From: an uncultured Flavobacteriales bacterium
Lineage (GTDB): Bacteria; Bacteroidota; Bacteroidia; Flavobacteriales; BACL11
DNA length: 64,000 nucleotides
Direction: 5' to 3'
Assembly: GCA_905612305.1 (NCBI GenBank)
Contig: CAJQRK010000027.1
Coordinates: 1-64,000 of the forward strand
Of the stretch, positions 8,177 through 18,880 are shown in pieces. The notes below the pieces were generated by a model, which had not been told where the DNA came from, did not search any database, and worked only from the letters and a program-made list of their open reading frames with translations. How positions within the stretch are numbered: position 1 is the stretch's first letter; each line of letters begins with the position of its first letter. Made by a program: the position numbers and the translations under genes.

Positions 8177-10984
8177 ATGAAAAAGGTAAGCGTTCTATTA
8201 GTTGGAATTTTATTAAGCATGGCGTCTTTTTCCCAAACTACTTTAAGTGGAAAAGTGGTTGATGCTAATACAGGAGAATCCTTAATTGGCGCAACTATTG
8301 TTTATGGTAAAGGAATGGGGACAGCTACTGATATTGATGGAAACTATACTATTCCAATTCATTCAGGAGAAAGAAGCATACAAGTTTCTTATGTGGGCTA
8401 TAAAGCAATAAATAAAGTGATAGTAATTGGAAATAAGCCTCAAGTTTTGGATTTTAAACTAAAAACCATCTTGCTAAATGAAGTGCAAGTAGTAGCTGAT
8501 ATCGCTCGCGACAGAGAAACTCCTGTTGCCTTTTCAACTATTCCTATTAAAAAGATTCATGAGGAATTGGCATCACAAGATATTCCTATGATACTTAATT
8601 CTACTCCAGGGGTTTATGCTACACAAAGCGGTGGTGGTGATGGAGACGCTAGAATTACAATAAGAGGTTTTAATCAGAGAAATGTAGCCGTAATGATTGA
8701 TGGAATTCCAGTGAATGATATGGAAAACGGATGGGTATATTGGTCCAATTGGTTTGGTTTGGATGCTGTAACTTCAAAGATTCAAGTACAAAGAGGTCTT
8801 GGAACTTCAAAAATTGCTATTCCGTCAGTTGGTGGAACAATGAATGTTTTAACAAAAGGAACTGGAAATATAGCAGAAGGAATAATAAAGCAAGAAGTTG
8901 GATCATTCGGGAAATCAAGAACATCATTGGGTTATAATTCAGGAAGATTAGAAAATGGCTGGGGCTATACTTTGGCTGGATCTTATAAAAAGGGAAATGG
9001 ATTTGTGGATGAGACTTGGAGTGAAGGATTCTTTTATTATGCGAAAATTCAAAAAGAATTAGGAAATCATATTTTGAGCTTATCAGCTATGGGGGCTCCA
9101 CAAAAACACGGACAAAGATCTTATAAAAGTGATATAGCAACTTACGACACTTCTTTTTCTCGTTCATTAGGAGATACTTCTAATTTTTCTGCAAGAATTG
9201 TAAATAAAGGAATTGCCTTTAATAAGCATTGGGGTTATTTAGATAGATGGACTATTAATTCAAGCGGAGACACAATTCATGCTAATGAAACATTGAATAC
9301 TAAACAAAATTATTATCACAAACCTCAGTTTTCATTAAGAGATTTCTGGACAGTGAATGATAAGTTTTATGTTTCAAATATTTTTTATGCTTCCATTGGG
9401 CATGGTGGCGGAACAGGATTAAGTGGCAATACAGAGAATTATGAAGAAAGAGGGCAATATAATTTACAAGAGGCTTATAATTCCAATAGTAATAATATTG
9501 ACGCTTTGTATTCTGATGTTGAAAATAAAGCAGGAACTTACCTAAGAAGTTCCATCAATAATCATTTTTGGTATGGCGGGTTAACAACTTTAAATTATCA
9601 AAAAACAGATGAAATATCAATTTCTGGAGGATTGGATATACGTTATTATAAAGGGCAGCACTATCGTGAGGCATATGATTTATTAGGAGCAGATTATGCT
9701 ATTGATAATACTAATGGGATGCAAGAATCTCAGGTAAAAAGAGTAGGAGATAAGCTTGGTTATCATAATGAAGGACTGGTAAAGTGGAGTGGTGTTTTTT
9801 ATCAAGTAGAACATAATGATGGAGTTATAAGTACATTTTTAAATATTTCAGCTTCTAATTCAGCATACAAAAGAATTGATTATTTCAGAAAGAAAGATTT
9901 AGTTCTTGACGACACTACTTATCATGAAGTATTAGGGACTTCTGTTGCAACTGAACTTGAATTTAATGATAATGGAACTTTAATTGGAGCACATAAAACA
10001 ATGATTGAAGATACCATTTGGCATAACGGGAAAGCTTACACTATGAATTCAGATGAAGCAAAATTAGCTGAAACTAACTGGAAATGGATAAGAGGTTATA
10101 CAATAAAGTCAGGCGCAAATATTAATTTGGATGAATATAACAATGTGTTTTTTAATGTAGGATATATTTCAAAAGCACCAAGATTTAATAATGTATATTA
10201 TTATGACAACTCACTATTTAGAAATATCAAAAATGAAGAAGTAAAAGCAGTTGAAGGAGGATATTCTTATCGCTCATCATTATTTTCAGCTAATGTAAAT
10301 GCTTACTATACTGCCTGGCAGAATAAACCATCAAATGGGGGCGTTACAGTTACGGTGGATGATGTTCCATATAGAGCAAATATAAACGGAATGGATGCAT
10401 TGCATAAGGGGGTTGAAATGGATTTTTCATATAGAATTTTAAACAATCTAAGTGTTGAAGGCTTGCTCTCATTAGGTGATTGGCAATGGACATCTGCAGA
10501 TACTGTGAGGTTTTTGGATGATAATAATAATCCGATTACTGATGACTTTGGCAATGAGATAATTGCAAGTTTTGATGCTGATGGTGTGCATGTTGGAGAT
10601 GCTGCACAAACGCAATATGGTTTGAGCGTAAGATATGAACCAACATATGAATCATATATAAAGTTAAGAGGAACCTATTTTGATAATTACTATGCTGATT
10701 TTGATCCATTATCATTAAATGGAGCCAATGCTGGTAGAGAAAGCTGGAAAATCCCAGCATATCAATTAGTAGATTTGCATTGTGGATATAAGTTCAAATT
10801 ATCAGATAAGAATAAATTAGATATACGATTTAGTGTATTGAACTTACTGGATGAAATATATATTTCAGATGCTCAGAATAATGACCCTTATAATGCAAAT
10901 TATCAAGATTTTGATGCTAAATCGGCAGGTGTATTTTTTGGTTTAGGAAGAAGATTTAATCTATCGGCAAAATTCAGTTTTTAA
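8177..10984 (+). CDS. TonB-dependent receptor with carboxypeptidase-regulatory-like N-terminal domain
   Basis: TLSGKVVDANTGESLIGATIVYG; plug RITIRGFNQRNVAVMIDGIPVND; C-terminal beta-barrel ending in F. Confidence 0.9.
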   Translation: MKKVSVLLVGILLSMASFSQTTLSGKVVDANTGESLIGATIVYGKGMGTATDIDGNYTIPIHSGERSIQVSYVGYKAINKVIVIGNKPQVLDFKLKTILLNEVQVVADIARDRETPVAFSTIPIKKIHEELASQDIPMILNSTPGVYATQSGGGDGDARITIRGFNQRNVAVMIDGIPVNDMENGWVYWSNWFGLDAVTSKIQVQRGLGTSKIAIPSVGGTMNVLTKGTGNIAEGIIKQEVGSFGKSRTSLGYNSGRLENGWGYTLAGSYKKGNGFVDETWSEGFFYYAKIQKELGNHILSLSAMGAPQKHGQRSYKSDIATYDTSFSRSLGDTSNFSARIVNKGIAFNKHWGYLDRWTINSSGDTIHANETLNTKQNYYHKPQFSLRDFWTVNDKFYVSNIFYASIGHGGGTGLSGNTENYEERGQYNLQEAYNSNSNNIDALYSDVENKAGTYLRSSINNHFWYGGLTTLNYQKTDEISISGGLDIRYYKGQHYREAYDLLGADYAIDNTNGMQESQVKRVGDKLGYHNEGLVKWSGVFYQVEHNDGVISTFLNISASNSAYKRIDYFRKKDLVLDDTTYHEVLGTSVATELEFNDNGTLIGAHKTMIEDTIWHNGKAYTMNSDEAKLAETNWKWIRGYTIKSGANINLDEYNNVFFNVGYISKAPRFNNVYYYDNSLFRNIKNEEVKAVEGGYSYRSSLFSANVNAYYTAWQNKPSNGGVTVTVDDVPYRANINGMDALHKGVEMDFSYRILNNLSVEGLLSLGDWQWTSADTVRFLDDNNNPITDDFGNEIIASFDADGVHVGDAAQTQYGLSVRYEPTYESYIKLRGTYFDNYYADFDPLSLNGANAGRESWKIPAYQLVDLHCGYKFKLSDKNKLDIRFSVLNLLDEIYISDAQNNDPYNANYQDFDAKSAGVFFGLGRRFNLSAKFSF

Positions 10985-11003
10985 TAAATAAAATATAAAA
11001 AGA

Positions 11004-13127
11004 ATGAAAAAAATAACAACATTAATTTTTGCAACTTTATTCAGTGTCGTAGGGTTTTCACAGGCGAATATTGCAGCTGCAAGAGCTCAAGGAGTAGGAT
11101 CAACTGTAACGATTACTGGAGTTGTAACTAATGGAGATGAACTTGGTCCAATTCGATACATTGAAGATGCAACAGCAGGATTAGCATTATATGACCCAAC
11201 TATTTTAAGTGGAGTTGTAAGAGGAGATGAGGTTACTGTTAGTGGAATTCTAGTTGATTATAATGGACTTATGGAAATGACTCCTGTTAACACAACTACA
11301 ACAAATTCAAGTGCTAACTCCGTTTCCCCACAACTGATTACACCAATACAAATTGGAGAACTAACAGAATCAGAACTTATACAAATTAATAATGTAATTT
11401 TTAATAGTGGAGGATCTTTGTTTACGGCAGGGACGCATGATTTTACTTCTAATGCAGAAATAGGCAAAGTATACATAAGATTGGGTAGCCCGCTAGAAAA
11501 CTCATTAATTCCTATGGGCCTAGTTACGTTAATAGGAATATCTTCACAATACACTTTTTCAACCCCAGCCAATGATGGCTACCAAATTCTCCCAAGAGAT
11601 TCATCTGACATTATACAAACAGGGGCTTTAATATTTACTTCTGCGGTGTCGCAAACTAATATTACAACAACAAGTTTTGATTTATCTTGGAGTGTTTCAG
11701 ATTCCTCCACTACTAATTGTAATTATGGATTATCTACTTCATTAGGAACTCCTATAAATAATATAGGAAATAGCCTGACACACACCGTAAATTTAACAGG
11801 ATTACAGCCTGCTACTTTTTATTATGTGGAGTGCTATTCTGTAAATGGAAATGATACAGCTTTTTCAAATGTTGGAATTTATTCTACTGCATCTAATTCC
11901 TCAGGGCTTATTCGCCCTTATTTTAATCATTCTGTAGATGTATCAGTATCCACTGGCGTTGATGCTCAAAACATTACCACCACTTTTAATGATACGATTA
12001 AAGCGTATATGGATTTAGCTCAAAACACATTGGATATTTGTGTGTATAATGCTTCAGATGCGACTATTGCTACTGCCATCAATGACGCTTATAATAGAGG
12101 AGTTGTAGTGAGATATATTGCGGATGATGATGTAACAAATATAATGTTAAGTAGTTTGGATCCAAATATTCCTATTGTGTATCGTGATCCTGCTCCGGCA
12201 GGAATTATGCATAATAAATTTATTATTGTAGATGCAAATTCAACCAATAATTCTTGGGTAATGGGCGGCTCAACAAATTGGACAAATCCTTCAAATTTAT
12301 TCAATGATTACAACAATCTTATTTTTATTCAGGATGAAGCAATTGCAAAAGTATACACTTTGGAATTTGAAGAGATGTGGGGGGGGGTTTTTGGACATAA
12401 TAAGTTAGATAATACCCCTCATAACTTTAAAGTTAATGGGAAAGATGTTGAAGTGTATTTTTCTCCTTCAGACCAAACAACCTCACGTATTTCAGAATTT
12501 ATTAATGAGGTAGATTATACCTTAGAATTTGGGATTTTAAGTTTTACTAGAGATGATCTTGGACTTGCTGTAATTGCAAAAGATGGCGAATTTGGAGTAA
12601 ATGTAAGGGGGATAGTTGAGCAAGAAAATGTTACCGGCAGTGAATTTGCAGAGTTAATAGCTGCAGGGGTCAATGTTAAATCCCATACGGGAGTTACTTA
12701 CCAGCTCCACCATAAATATGCTATTGCTGATGCAAATGCAATTGCTTCTGATCCAACAATATTAACAGGCTCTCATAATTGGAGTAGTAATGCAGAAAAC
12801 AATTCTGATGAGAATACAATTGTTATTCATGATGCTACTATTGCTAATATCTATTTGCAAGAATTTACAGAGCGTTTTAACGAGTTAGGATCTTCTGGAA
12901 TTGATGAATTGATTAATGTAGAAGTATCCGTTTTCCCAAATCCATCAGCAGGAAAAGTGGAGGTAAAAAGCGACTTATTTATTCAGCAAATTAATTTGTA
13001 TGCAGTAGATGGAAAATTAATTACAACAACAACTGATGCCATTTTAGATATTAAAACAAAAGGCATTTATTTTATTAAGATAATTACTGAACAAGGAATT
13101 TCAGTTAAGAAAATAGTGATTGAATAA
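11004..13127 (+). CDS. Secreted PLD-superfamily protein (two HKD motifs) with N-terminal OB-fold-like and FN3-like regions and T9SS sorting domain
   Basis: MHNKFIIVD and LHHKYAIAD (HxKxxxxD) each followed by GS-NW; C-terminal VFPNPSAGKVEV...GIYFIKIITEQGISVKKIVIE. Confidence 0.8.
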   Translation: MKKITTLIFATLFSVVGFSQANIAAARAQGVGSTVTITGVVTNGDELGPIRYIEDATAGLALYDPTILSGVVRGDEVTVSGILVDYNGLMEMTPVNTTTTNSSANSVSPQLITPIQIGELTESELIQINNVIFNSGGSLFTAGTHDFTSNAEIGKVYIRLGSPLENSLIPMGLVTLIGISSQYTFSTPANDGYQILPRDSSDIIQTGALIFTSAVSQTNITTTSFDLSWSVSDSSTTNCNYGLSTSLGTPINNIGNSLTHTVNLTGLQPATFYYVECYSVNGNDTAFSNVGIYSTASNSSGLIRPYFNHSVDVSVSTGVDAQNITTTFNDTIKAYMDLAQNTLDICVYNASDATIATAINDAYNRGVVVRYIADDDVTNIMLSSLDPNIPIVYRDPAPAGIMHNKFIIVDANSTNNSWVMGGSTNWTNPSNLFNDYNNLIFIQDEAIAKVYTLEFEEMWGGVFGHNKLDNTPHNFKVNGKDVEVYFSPSDQTTSRISEFINEVDYTLEFGILSFTRDDLGLAVIAKDGEFGVNVRGIVEQENVTGSEFAELIAAGVNVKSHTGVTYQLHHKYAIADANAIASDPTILTGSHNWSSNAENNSDENTIVIHDATIANIYLQEFTERFNELGSSGIDELINVEVSVFPNPSAGKVEVKSDLFIQQINLYAVDGKLITTTTDAILDIKTKGIYFIKIITEQGISVKKIVIE

Positions 13128-13178
13128 ATAGTTAATAGTGCATTAAAAAAGCCCACTTAATAGTGAGAGTTTTTTCGT

Positions 13179-14513
13179 TTACATTTCAAAGGATTCCATA
13201 AATTTTGTTGTATAATTTCCTGCTCGGAAATTTTCATCCTTCATTAGTTTCTGATGAAAAGGAATTGTTGTTTTTACTCCCTCAATAATAAATTCATCTA
13301 ATGCTCTTTCCATTTTTGCAATTGCCTCCTTTCTTGTTTGTGCAACTGTAATTACTTTTGCAATCATTGAGTCATAAAATGGAGGAATCATATAGTTTGC
13401 ATAAACATGTGTATCAATTCTGACTCCGTGACCCCCTGGTGCATGAAAGTTAGTTATCAGCCCAGGGCAAGGCCTGAAATCATTTTCAGGATCTTCCGCA
13501 TTAATTCTACACTCAATAGCATGCAATTTAGGATAATGGTTTTTCCCAGATATTTCAATTCCAGCAGCCACTTTAATCTGTTCTTGTATCAAATCATAAT
13601 CGACTACCTCCTCAGTAATTGGGTGCTCTACTTGAATACGCGTATTCATTTCCATAAAGAAAAAATCTCTGTGCTTGTCAACTAAAAACTCAACAGTCCC
13701 AACTCCTTCATATTTTACTGATTCAGCAGCCATAATAGCAGCTTCCCCCATTTCTTCTCTCAATTTTTTAGTCATAAACGGAGAAGGAGTTTCTTCAGCT
13801 AATTTTTGATGTCTTCTTTGAATTGAACAATCTCTTTCAGAAAGGTGTGCGGCTTTTCCTGTACGGTCACCAATAATTTGAATTTCAATATGCCTAGGAT
13901 CTTCAATGAATTTTTCCATATACATGCCATCATTTCCAAAGGCCGCTTTTGATTCTTGACGCGCACTATTCCAAGCATCTTCTAAATTTCCCTCATCCCA
14001 AACCAAACGCATTCCTTTCCCTCCCCCACCTGCGGTTGCTTTAAGCATTACAGGATAACCAATTTCTATAGCTAATTTTTTGCAAGTTTTAAAATTAGGG
14101 ATTATACCTACAGAACCTGGGATAGTTGGAACACCAGCTTTTTTCATTGTTTCTTTGGCAGAAGCTTTGTCTCCCATTCCATCAATCATTTCAGCAGATG
14201 CTCCAATAAATTTAATGTTATTCTCACTGCAAATTTTTGAAAAATTAGAATTTTCAGCCAAGAATCCATAGCCAGGATGGATAGCATCAGCATTAGTAAT
14301 TTCAGCAGCTGCAATAATATTAGGAATCTTTAAATAGGATGCGGAGCTTGCTGCGGGACCAATACAAACAGCCTCATCAGCAAATCGGACATGTAAACTA
14401 TCTTTGTCAGCTGTAGAATAAACGGCCACAGTTTTTATTTCCATCTCTTTACAAGTGCGGATAATACGCAATGCAATTTCTCCTCTATTGGCTATTAGGA
14501 TTTTCTTAAACAT
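13179..14513 (-). CDS. accC: Acetyl-CoA carboxylase biotin carboxylase subunit
   Basis: [46 protein letters not shown]. Confidence 0.97.
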   Translation of the reverse strand: MFKKILIANRGEIALRIIRTCKEMEIKTVAVYSTADKDSLHVRFADEAVCIGPAASSASYLKIPNIIAAAEITNADAIHPGYGFLAENSNFSKICSENNIKFIGASAEMIDGMGDKASAKETMKKAGVPTIPGSVGIIPNFKTCKKLAIEIGYPVMLKATAGGGGKGMRLVWDEGNLEDAWNSARQESKAAFGNDGMYMEKFIEDPRHIEIQIIGDRTGKAAHLSERDCSIQRRHQKLAEETPSPFMTKKLREEMGEAAIMAAESVKYEGVGTVEFLVDKHRDFFFMEMNTRIQVEHPITEEVVDYDLIQEQIKVAAGIEISGKNHYPKLHAIECRINAEDPENDFRPCPGLITNFHAPGGHGVRIDTHVYANYMIPPFYDSMIAKVITVAQTRKEAIAKMERALDEFIIEGVKTTIPFHQKLMKDENFRAGNYTTKFMESFEM

Positions 14514-14535
14514 AATAAATACTTTTAAGGATTAA

Positions 14536-15030
14536 TTATGATGGATCAACCAAAAATAATTCTTGGTTAAACTCAATTGGAGTAGAGTCATCCACTAAAA
14601 CTTTTATGATTTTACCTGAAATCTCTGATTCAATTTCGTTAAATAACTTCATTGCTTCAATAACACACAAAGTATCTCCTTCTTTAATAGTATCACCCAC
14701 ACTTACAAAAGGCGGGCTTTCAGGTGATGTTGAACGGTAAAAGGTGCCAATCATTGATGCTTTAATTGTAATATAATTTGAATTTTTATCTGCTACAGGA
14801 GAAGCTGCACTTTCCACAACCGGTGCAGCTGAAACAATAGGGGGCGGCGTCATAACTTGTGCTGGTCCTTGATGAATAATAGTAGTGGCTTCATTTTCAT
14901 CTGCATCTCCTCTTTTCTTTTTTGTAGGAGATTTTATAGAGATTTTAATGTTATCTATCTCTAAACTTACTTCAGTTGCCCCTGATTTAGCAACAAATTT
15001 TATAAGTTCTTGAATGTCTTTTAAATCCAT
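14536..15030 (-). CDS. accB: Acetyl-CoA carboxylase biotin carboxyl carrier protein
   Basis: Start MDLKDIQELIKF (the track start at 15132 overlaps fabH); CVIEAMKLFNEIESE biotinylation motif. Confidence 0.95.
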   Translation of the reverse strand: MDLKDIQELIKFVAKSGATEVSLEIDNIKISIKSPTKKKRGDADENEATTIIHQGPAQVMTPPPIVSAAPVVESAASPVADKNSNYITIKASMIGTFYRSTSPESPPFVSVGDTIKEGDTLCVIEAMKLFNEIESEISGKIIKVLVDDSTPIEFNQELFLVDPS

Positions 15031-15061
15031 ATTTAAAATTTTATTTATAATACAAAAGTAA

Positions 15062-16063
15062 CTATTTCTTTGAATCGTAAGCCCATTTAATAAAAATTGA
15101 ACCCCACGTAAATCCCCCCCCAAAAGCAGCAAGGATAATATTATCGCCTTTATTCAGTTGATTTTCCCATTCCCATAAGCATAAGGGAATAGTTGCATTG
15201 GTGGTGTTTCCATATTTTTCAATATTTAACATTACTTTTTCATTTCCTACTCCCATTCTTCTAGCAGTAGCCTCTATTATTCTTTTATTTGCTTGATGAG
15301 GGACTAGCCACGCCACATCATCAGCTGATAAATTATTATTAGTCATTATTTCCCCCGATACATCAGCCATACTTTTTACAGCTGCCTTAAAAACAGGTTG
15401 TCCATCTTGAAAAATAAAATGTTCTTTAGCGTCAATTGTTGCGTGAGATGCAGGCTTTACAGACCCTCCAGCTTTTAGATGTAAAAATTCTCCCCCAGAA
15501 CCGTCACTTCTTAGTATTGCATCCTGTATGCCTAATCCATCTTTATTAGGCTCTAATAATACAGCTCCAGCTCCATCTCCAAAAATAATACAAGTGGATC
15601 TGTCAGTATAATCAACAATAGATGACATTTTATCTGCTCCAACAACAATTATTTTTTTATACGTTCCTGTTTCAATAAATTTTGAAGCAGTGGATAATGC
15701 AAATAAAAACCCTGAACATGCTGCCATTAAATCATATGCAAATGCATTTATTGCACCTACTTTATCTGCAATAATACAAGCTGTGGACGGAAAAATCATA
15801 TCAGGAGTAGCTGTTGCGCAAATAATTAAATCAATATCTGCCGCTGAAGTATTGGTTTTTTTTAATAATCCTATTATTGCTTGCGCCCCAAGGTCAGAAG
15901 ATCCCTTGCCTTCTCCCTTTAAAATTCTTCTCTCTTTAACTCCAGTTCTTGAAGTAATCCAGTCATCATTAGTGTCAACTAAAGTTTCTAACTCTTTATT
16001 AGTTAATATATAGTCAGGCACATATCCTTGAACCCCTGTTATTGAAGCATTTATTTTCCCCAT
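15062..16063 (-). CDS. fabH: 3-oxoacyl-[acyl-carrier-protein] synthase III
   Basis: DDWITSRTGVKERRI, AACSGFLFAL, VPHQANKRIIEA. Confidence 0.96.
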   Translation of the reverse strand: MGKINASITGVQGYVPDYILTNKELETLVDTNDDWITSRTGVKERRILKGEGKGSSDLGAQAIIGLLKKTNTSAADIDLIICATATPDMIFPSTACIIADKVGAINAFAYDLMAACSGFLFALSTASKFIETGTYKKIIVVGADKMSSIVDYTDRSTCIIFGDGAGAVLLEPNKDGLGIQDAILRSDGSGGEFLHLKAGGSVKPASHATIDAKEHFIFQDGQPVFKAAVKSMADVSGEIMTNNNLSADDVAWLVPHQANKRIIEATARRMGVGNEKVMLNIEKYGNTTNATIPLCLWEWENQLNKGDNIILAAFGGGFTWGSIFIKWAYDSKK

Positions 16064-17001
16064 TAGTTGAGATGATTTTTTATTTTACTTGTCAATCCTG
16101 CCTCTACGACATCTTTGGTTAAAGTAATCATATTTTTTATTGCAATTTCATTTGAAATTCCGTGTCCTACAATTACGGTTTTGTTAAGCCCTAAGATAGG
16201 AGTCCCCCCATAATTTTCGTAATTAAATCTTTTGAAATACTCATCAAGCAATCCTCTTTTTTTTATAATTGAATAGATTCCTTCCGCCTCTTTTAATACT
16301 ATATTTCCTGTAAAACCATCACAAACAATAACATCAGTTTCTGAATCAAAAATAGCTCTACCTTCAATATTACCAATAAAATTATAATCAGGATTATTTT
16401 CCATCATACTATAAGATGCTTGGCTTAGCATATTCCCTTTTGTTTTTTCTTCTCCCAGATTTAACAGACTCACTTTTGGCTTTTTAATTTTACAAACATG
16501 TTCTGAAAAGAGTGAGCCAAGGATTCCAAACTGATACAATATATCAGGTTTGCAATCAGCATTTGCTCCAACATCCAATAAAACAGTAACACCACCATCT
16601 TCTCTTGGGATTAGTGAAGAAATTGCTGGGCGTAATATACCAGGTATTGCTTTTACAGAATAATAACCTCCTACAAACATGGCTCCAGTATTTCCTGCAG
16701 ATGCAAAGCCATCAATAAGCCCTTTAGACAAATATTCAAAGCCTTTTGCTATACTTGAATTTGGTTTTGATTTAAATGCTTTTGTTGGGTGTTCCCCCAT
16801 AGATATAACATCCTTACAATCAATAATTTCAAAATTATTCTCCAAGGTATTATGATGCTGTAATTCAAAAAGAATTTCAGTTTTTCTTCCAAATAAAACT
16901 ATTTTAGTATCAGATGGGAGTTCATTCAGAGCTAGAATAGCTCCATGAACAGTTTTTTGAGGAGCATAATCTCCTCCCGTAATATCAATTCCGATTCTCA
17001 T
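16063..17001 (-). CDS. plsX: Phosphate acyltransferase
   Basis: RIGIDITGGDYAPQKTVHGA, SAGNTGAMF, CDGFTGNIVLK. Confidence 0.95.
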   Translation of the reverse strand: MRIGIDITGGDYAPQKTVHGAILALNELPSDTKIVLFGRKTEILFELQHHNTLENNFEIIDCKDVISMGEHPTKAFKSKPNSSIAKGFEYLSKGLIDGFASAGNTGAMFVGGYYSVKAIPGILRPAISSLIPREDGGVTVLLDVGANADCKPDILYQFGILGSLFSEHVCKIKKPKVSLLNLGEEKTKGNMLSQASYSMMENNPDYNFIGNIEGRAIFDSETDVIVCDGFTGNIVLKEAEGIYSIIKKRGLLDEYFKRFNYENYGGTPILGLNKTVIVGHGISNEIAIKNMITLTKDVVEAGLTSKIKNHLN

Positions 17002-17052
17002 AAAAAGTTTGCAGTTTAAAACGGGATAAAACTACAAAAATCTATTAAAGCA

Positions 17053-17238
17053 CTATACAGATACTTGCTTTTCTATTGCTTGTTTCCCCCTATAAGTACC
17101 ACATTCTTCACAAACTCTGTGATATTGAACGGGAGTGCTACAGCTAGGACATGAGTACATAGTAGTAGCAGAAGCTTTATAGTGAGTTCTTCTTTTGTCT
17201 CTTCTAGTTTTAGAAATTTTTCTTTTAGGATGTGCCAT
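17053..17238 (-). CDS. rpmF: 50S ribosomal protein L32
   Basis: MAHPKRKISKTRRDKRRTHYKA with Cys pairs. Confidence 0.97.
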   Translation of the reverse strand: MAHPKRKISKTRRDKRRTHYKASATTMYSCPSCSTPVQYHRVCEECGTYRGKQAIEKQVSV

Positions 17239-17251
17239 TTTCTTTCTTTTA

Positions 17252-17770
17252 CTATTTTATTTTTAAATTTTTTAATGCATCCCACCTAGGGTCAGATGTC
17301 GTTTCTTGTTTTACAGTATATTTTTCTATCAAATTCACCATCTCTTCATTGCAGGTTACTTCTCCCAAATCATTTAAGGGATGTTGTCGTTTTTTAGGTA
17401 AATTTAAAATAATTAATTCAAAGATTAATTGCTGTAAATCAATTGAATTTTCACTTTTTTTAATGTAAAAAATCTCGTCAGTTGATGTTAAATCTTCATT
17501 AGTTATTTTGATAATTACATTTGTTTCTGCAGTAATATTAACTGAAATTTCTTCCGTGCAAATATCGCATAATAGCTTATTTATTTTACCGTCAATAGTA
17601 AGAGTTAATGCTAATTTATCGCCATCTTTATCTAGTAAAGCAGCAGCAATAATTTCAGCATGTTCCACATCTGACAATGTAAATGCTTCAAAGAACTGGT
17701 CCTTTATTTCAAATGAAAAAGAGTTTTTACCATTAGTAATTTCTCCTAACTTTATCTTATATCCATTCAT
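17252..17770 (-). CDS. YceD/DUF177 family protein
   Basis: CDICTEEI Cys motif, DPRWDALKNLK C-terminus, position next to rpmF. Confidence 0.8.
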   Translation of the reverse strand: MNGYKIKLGEITNGKNSFSFEIKDQFFEAFTLSDVEHAEIIAAALLDKDGDKLALTLTIDGKINKLLCDICTEEISVNITAETNVIIKITNEDLTSTDEIFYIKKSENSIDLQQLIFELIILNLPKKRQHPLNDLGEVTCNEEMVNLIEKYTVKQETTSDPRWDALKNLKIK

Positions 17771-17830
17771 TACGCCTGAATTTTAAAGGGACGCAAATGT
17801 ACAAATTTATTCGTATTCAGTTCCCTAAGT

Positions 17831-18880
17831 TTACTTTCTTGTTGTAAAGGCTAAAGGATTGCTAGTAATCTCTTTAAATTCCGCTCTTTTTTTAAAAATA
17901 TCGCATGCCATAAATATAGCTTCACGAAATGATTGTTCGTTTGCCTCCCCTTTTCCAGCAATATCGATAGCTGTTCCGTGCACAGGTGAGGTGCGTACAA
18001 TATTTAAACCTGCAGTATAATTTACTCCCTCCGAAAAAGAAAGTGTCTTAAAAGGGGTTAGTCCTTGGTCATGATACATGGATAATATCCCATCAAATGA
18101 AGATAAATTTTTAGGAGTAAAAAAACTATCAGCAGGATAAGGTCCAAAAGCCATAATGCCATTTTCTTTCAATTTTTTTATTGAAGGAATAATGATTTCA
18201 CTTTCTTCAGAACCGAGCATTCCTTCTTCCCCAGCATGAGGGTTAAGCCCAATAACCGCAATCTTTGGTTTTCTGATACCAAAATCAGTAATTAAGGACT
18301 GATTAAGTTGTTCTGTTTTTGAAATAATCTTATCAGAAGTAATAGCTGTTTTTACTTGTTCTAAAGGAATATGTCCTGTAACAAATGCTATTTTCATATT
18401 CTCACTTACCATGATCATTAATGATTTGCCTTCAAAAGTTCCTTGTAAAAACTCAGTATGCCCCACAAATCCACTTATTTCTTCCTGAATTGAAGCTTTG
18501 TTGATAGGGGCAGTTACCAGTACACTAACCTCTTCTTTTTTTAAAGCATTGCAGGCTAATTTTATGGATTGAAAAGCATATTTTCCTGAAGTAGCTGTTG
18601 CTGCACCAAATTTAATTTCAATATCTTCTTCCCAGCAATTTAAAACATTAACCTTATTTGTTTTTGCTTCTGAAATATTATTTATAGTATGAAAAGTAAA
18701 ATCTTGTAATTCAATTGCTTTGCGGTGAATAGAGGTCACTTTATTTGAACCAAAGACAATTGGAGTGCAGAAATCCATCATTCGAGTATCTTTAAAAGTT
18801 TTAAGAATCACTTCCATTCCTATTCCGTTCAAATCCCCAATAGAGATTCCTACTTTTATTTTTTGTACTTTCTCGTTCAT
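17831..18880 (-). CDS. pdxA: 4-hydroxythreonine-4-phosphate dehydrogenase
   Basis: GISIGDLNGIGMEVILK, VTAPINKASI, GLNPHAGEEGMLGSEE, YHDQGLTPFK. Confidence 0.95.
   Translation of the reverse strand: MNEKVQKIKVGISIGDLNGIGMEVILKTFKDTRMMDFCTPIVFGSNKVTSIHRKAIELQDFTFHTINNISEAKTNKVNVLNCWEEDIEIKFGAATATSGKYAFQSIKLACNALKKEEVSVLVTAPINKASIQEEISGFVGHTEFLQGTFEGKSLMIMVSENMKIAFVTGHIPLEQVKTAITSDKIISKTEQLNQSLITDFGIRKPKIAVIGLNPHAGEEGMLGSEESEIIIPSIKKLKENGIMAFGPYPADSFFTPKNLSSFDGILSMYHDQGLTPFKTLSFSEGVNYTAGLNIVRTSPVHGTAIDIAGKGEANEQSFREAIFMACDIFKKRAEFKEITSNPLAFTTRK

Noticed and set aside
8731-8937. Small ORFs inside receptors and enzymes (also 10306-10760, 11258-11572, 25310-25666, 55261-55527 and others)
   Set aside because: They lie within strongly supported CDSs and show no family motifs.
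15031-15132. Extended accB ORF overlapping fabH
   Set aside because: The extra residues have no AccB character; MDLKDIQELIKF at 15030 is the natural start.
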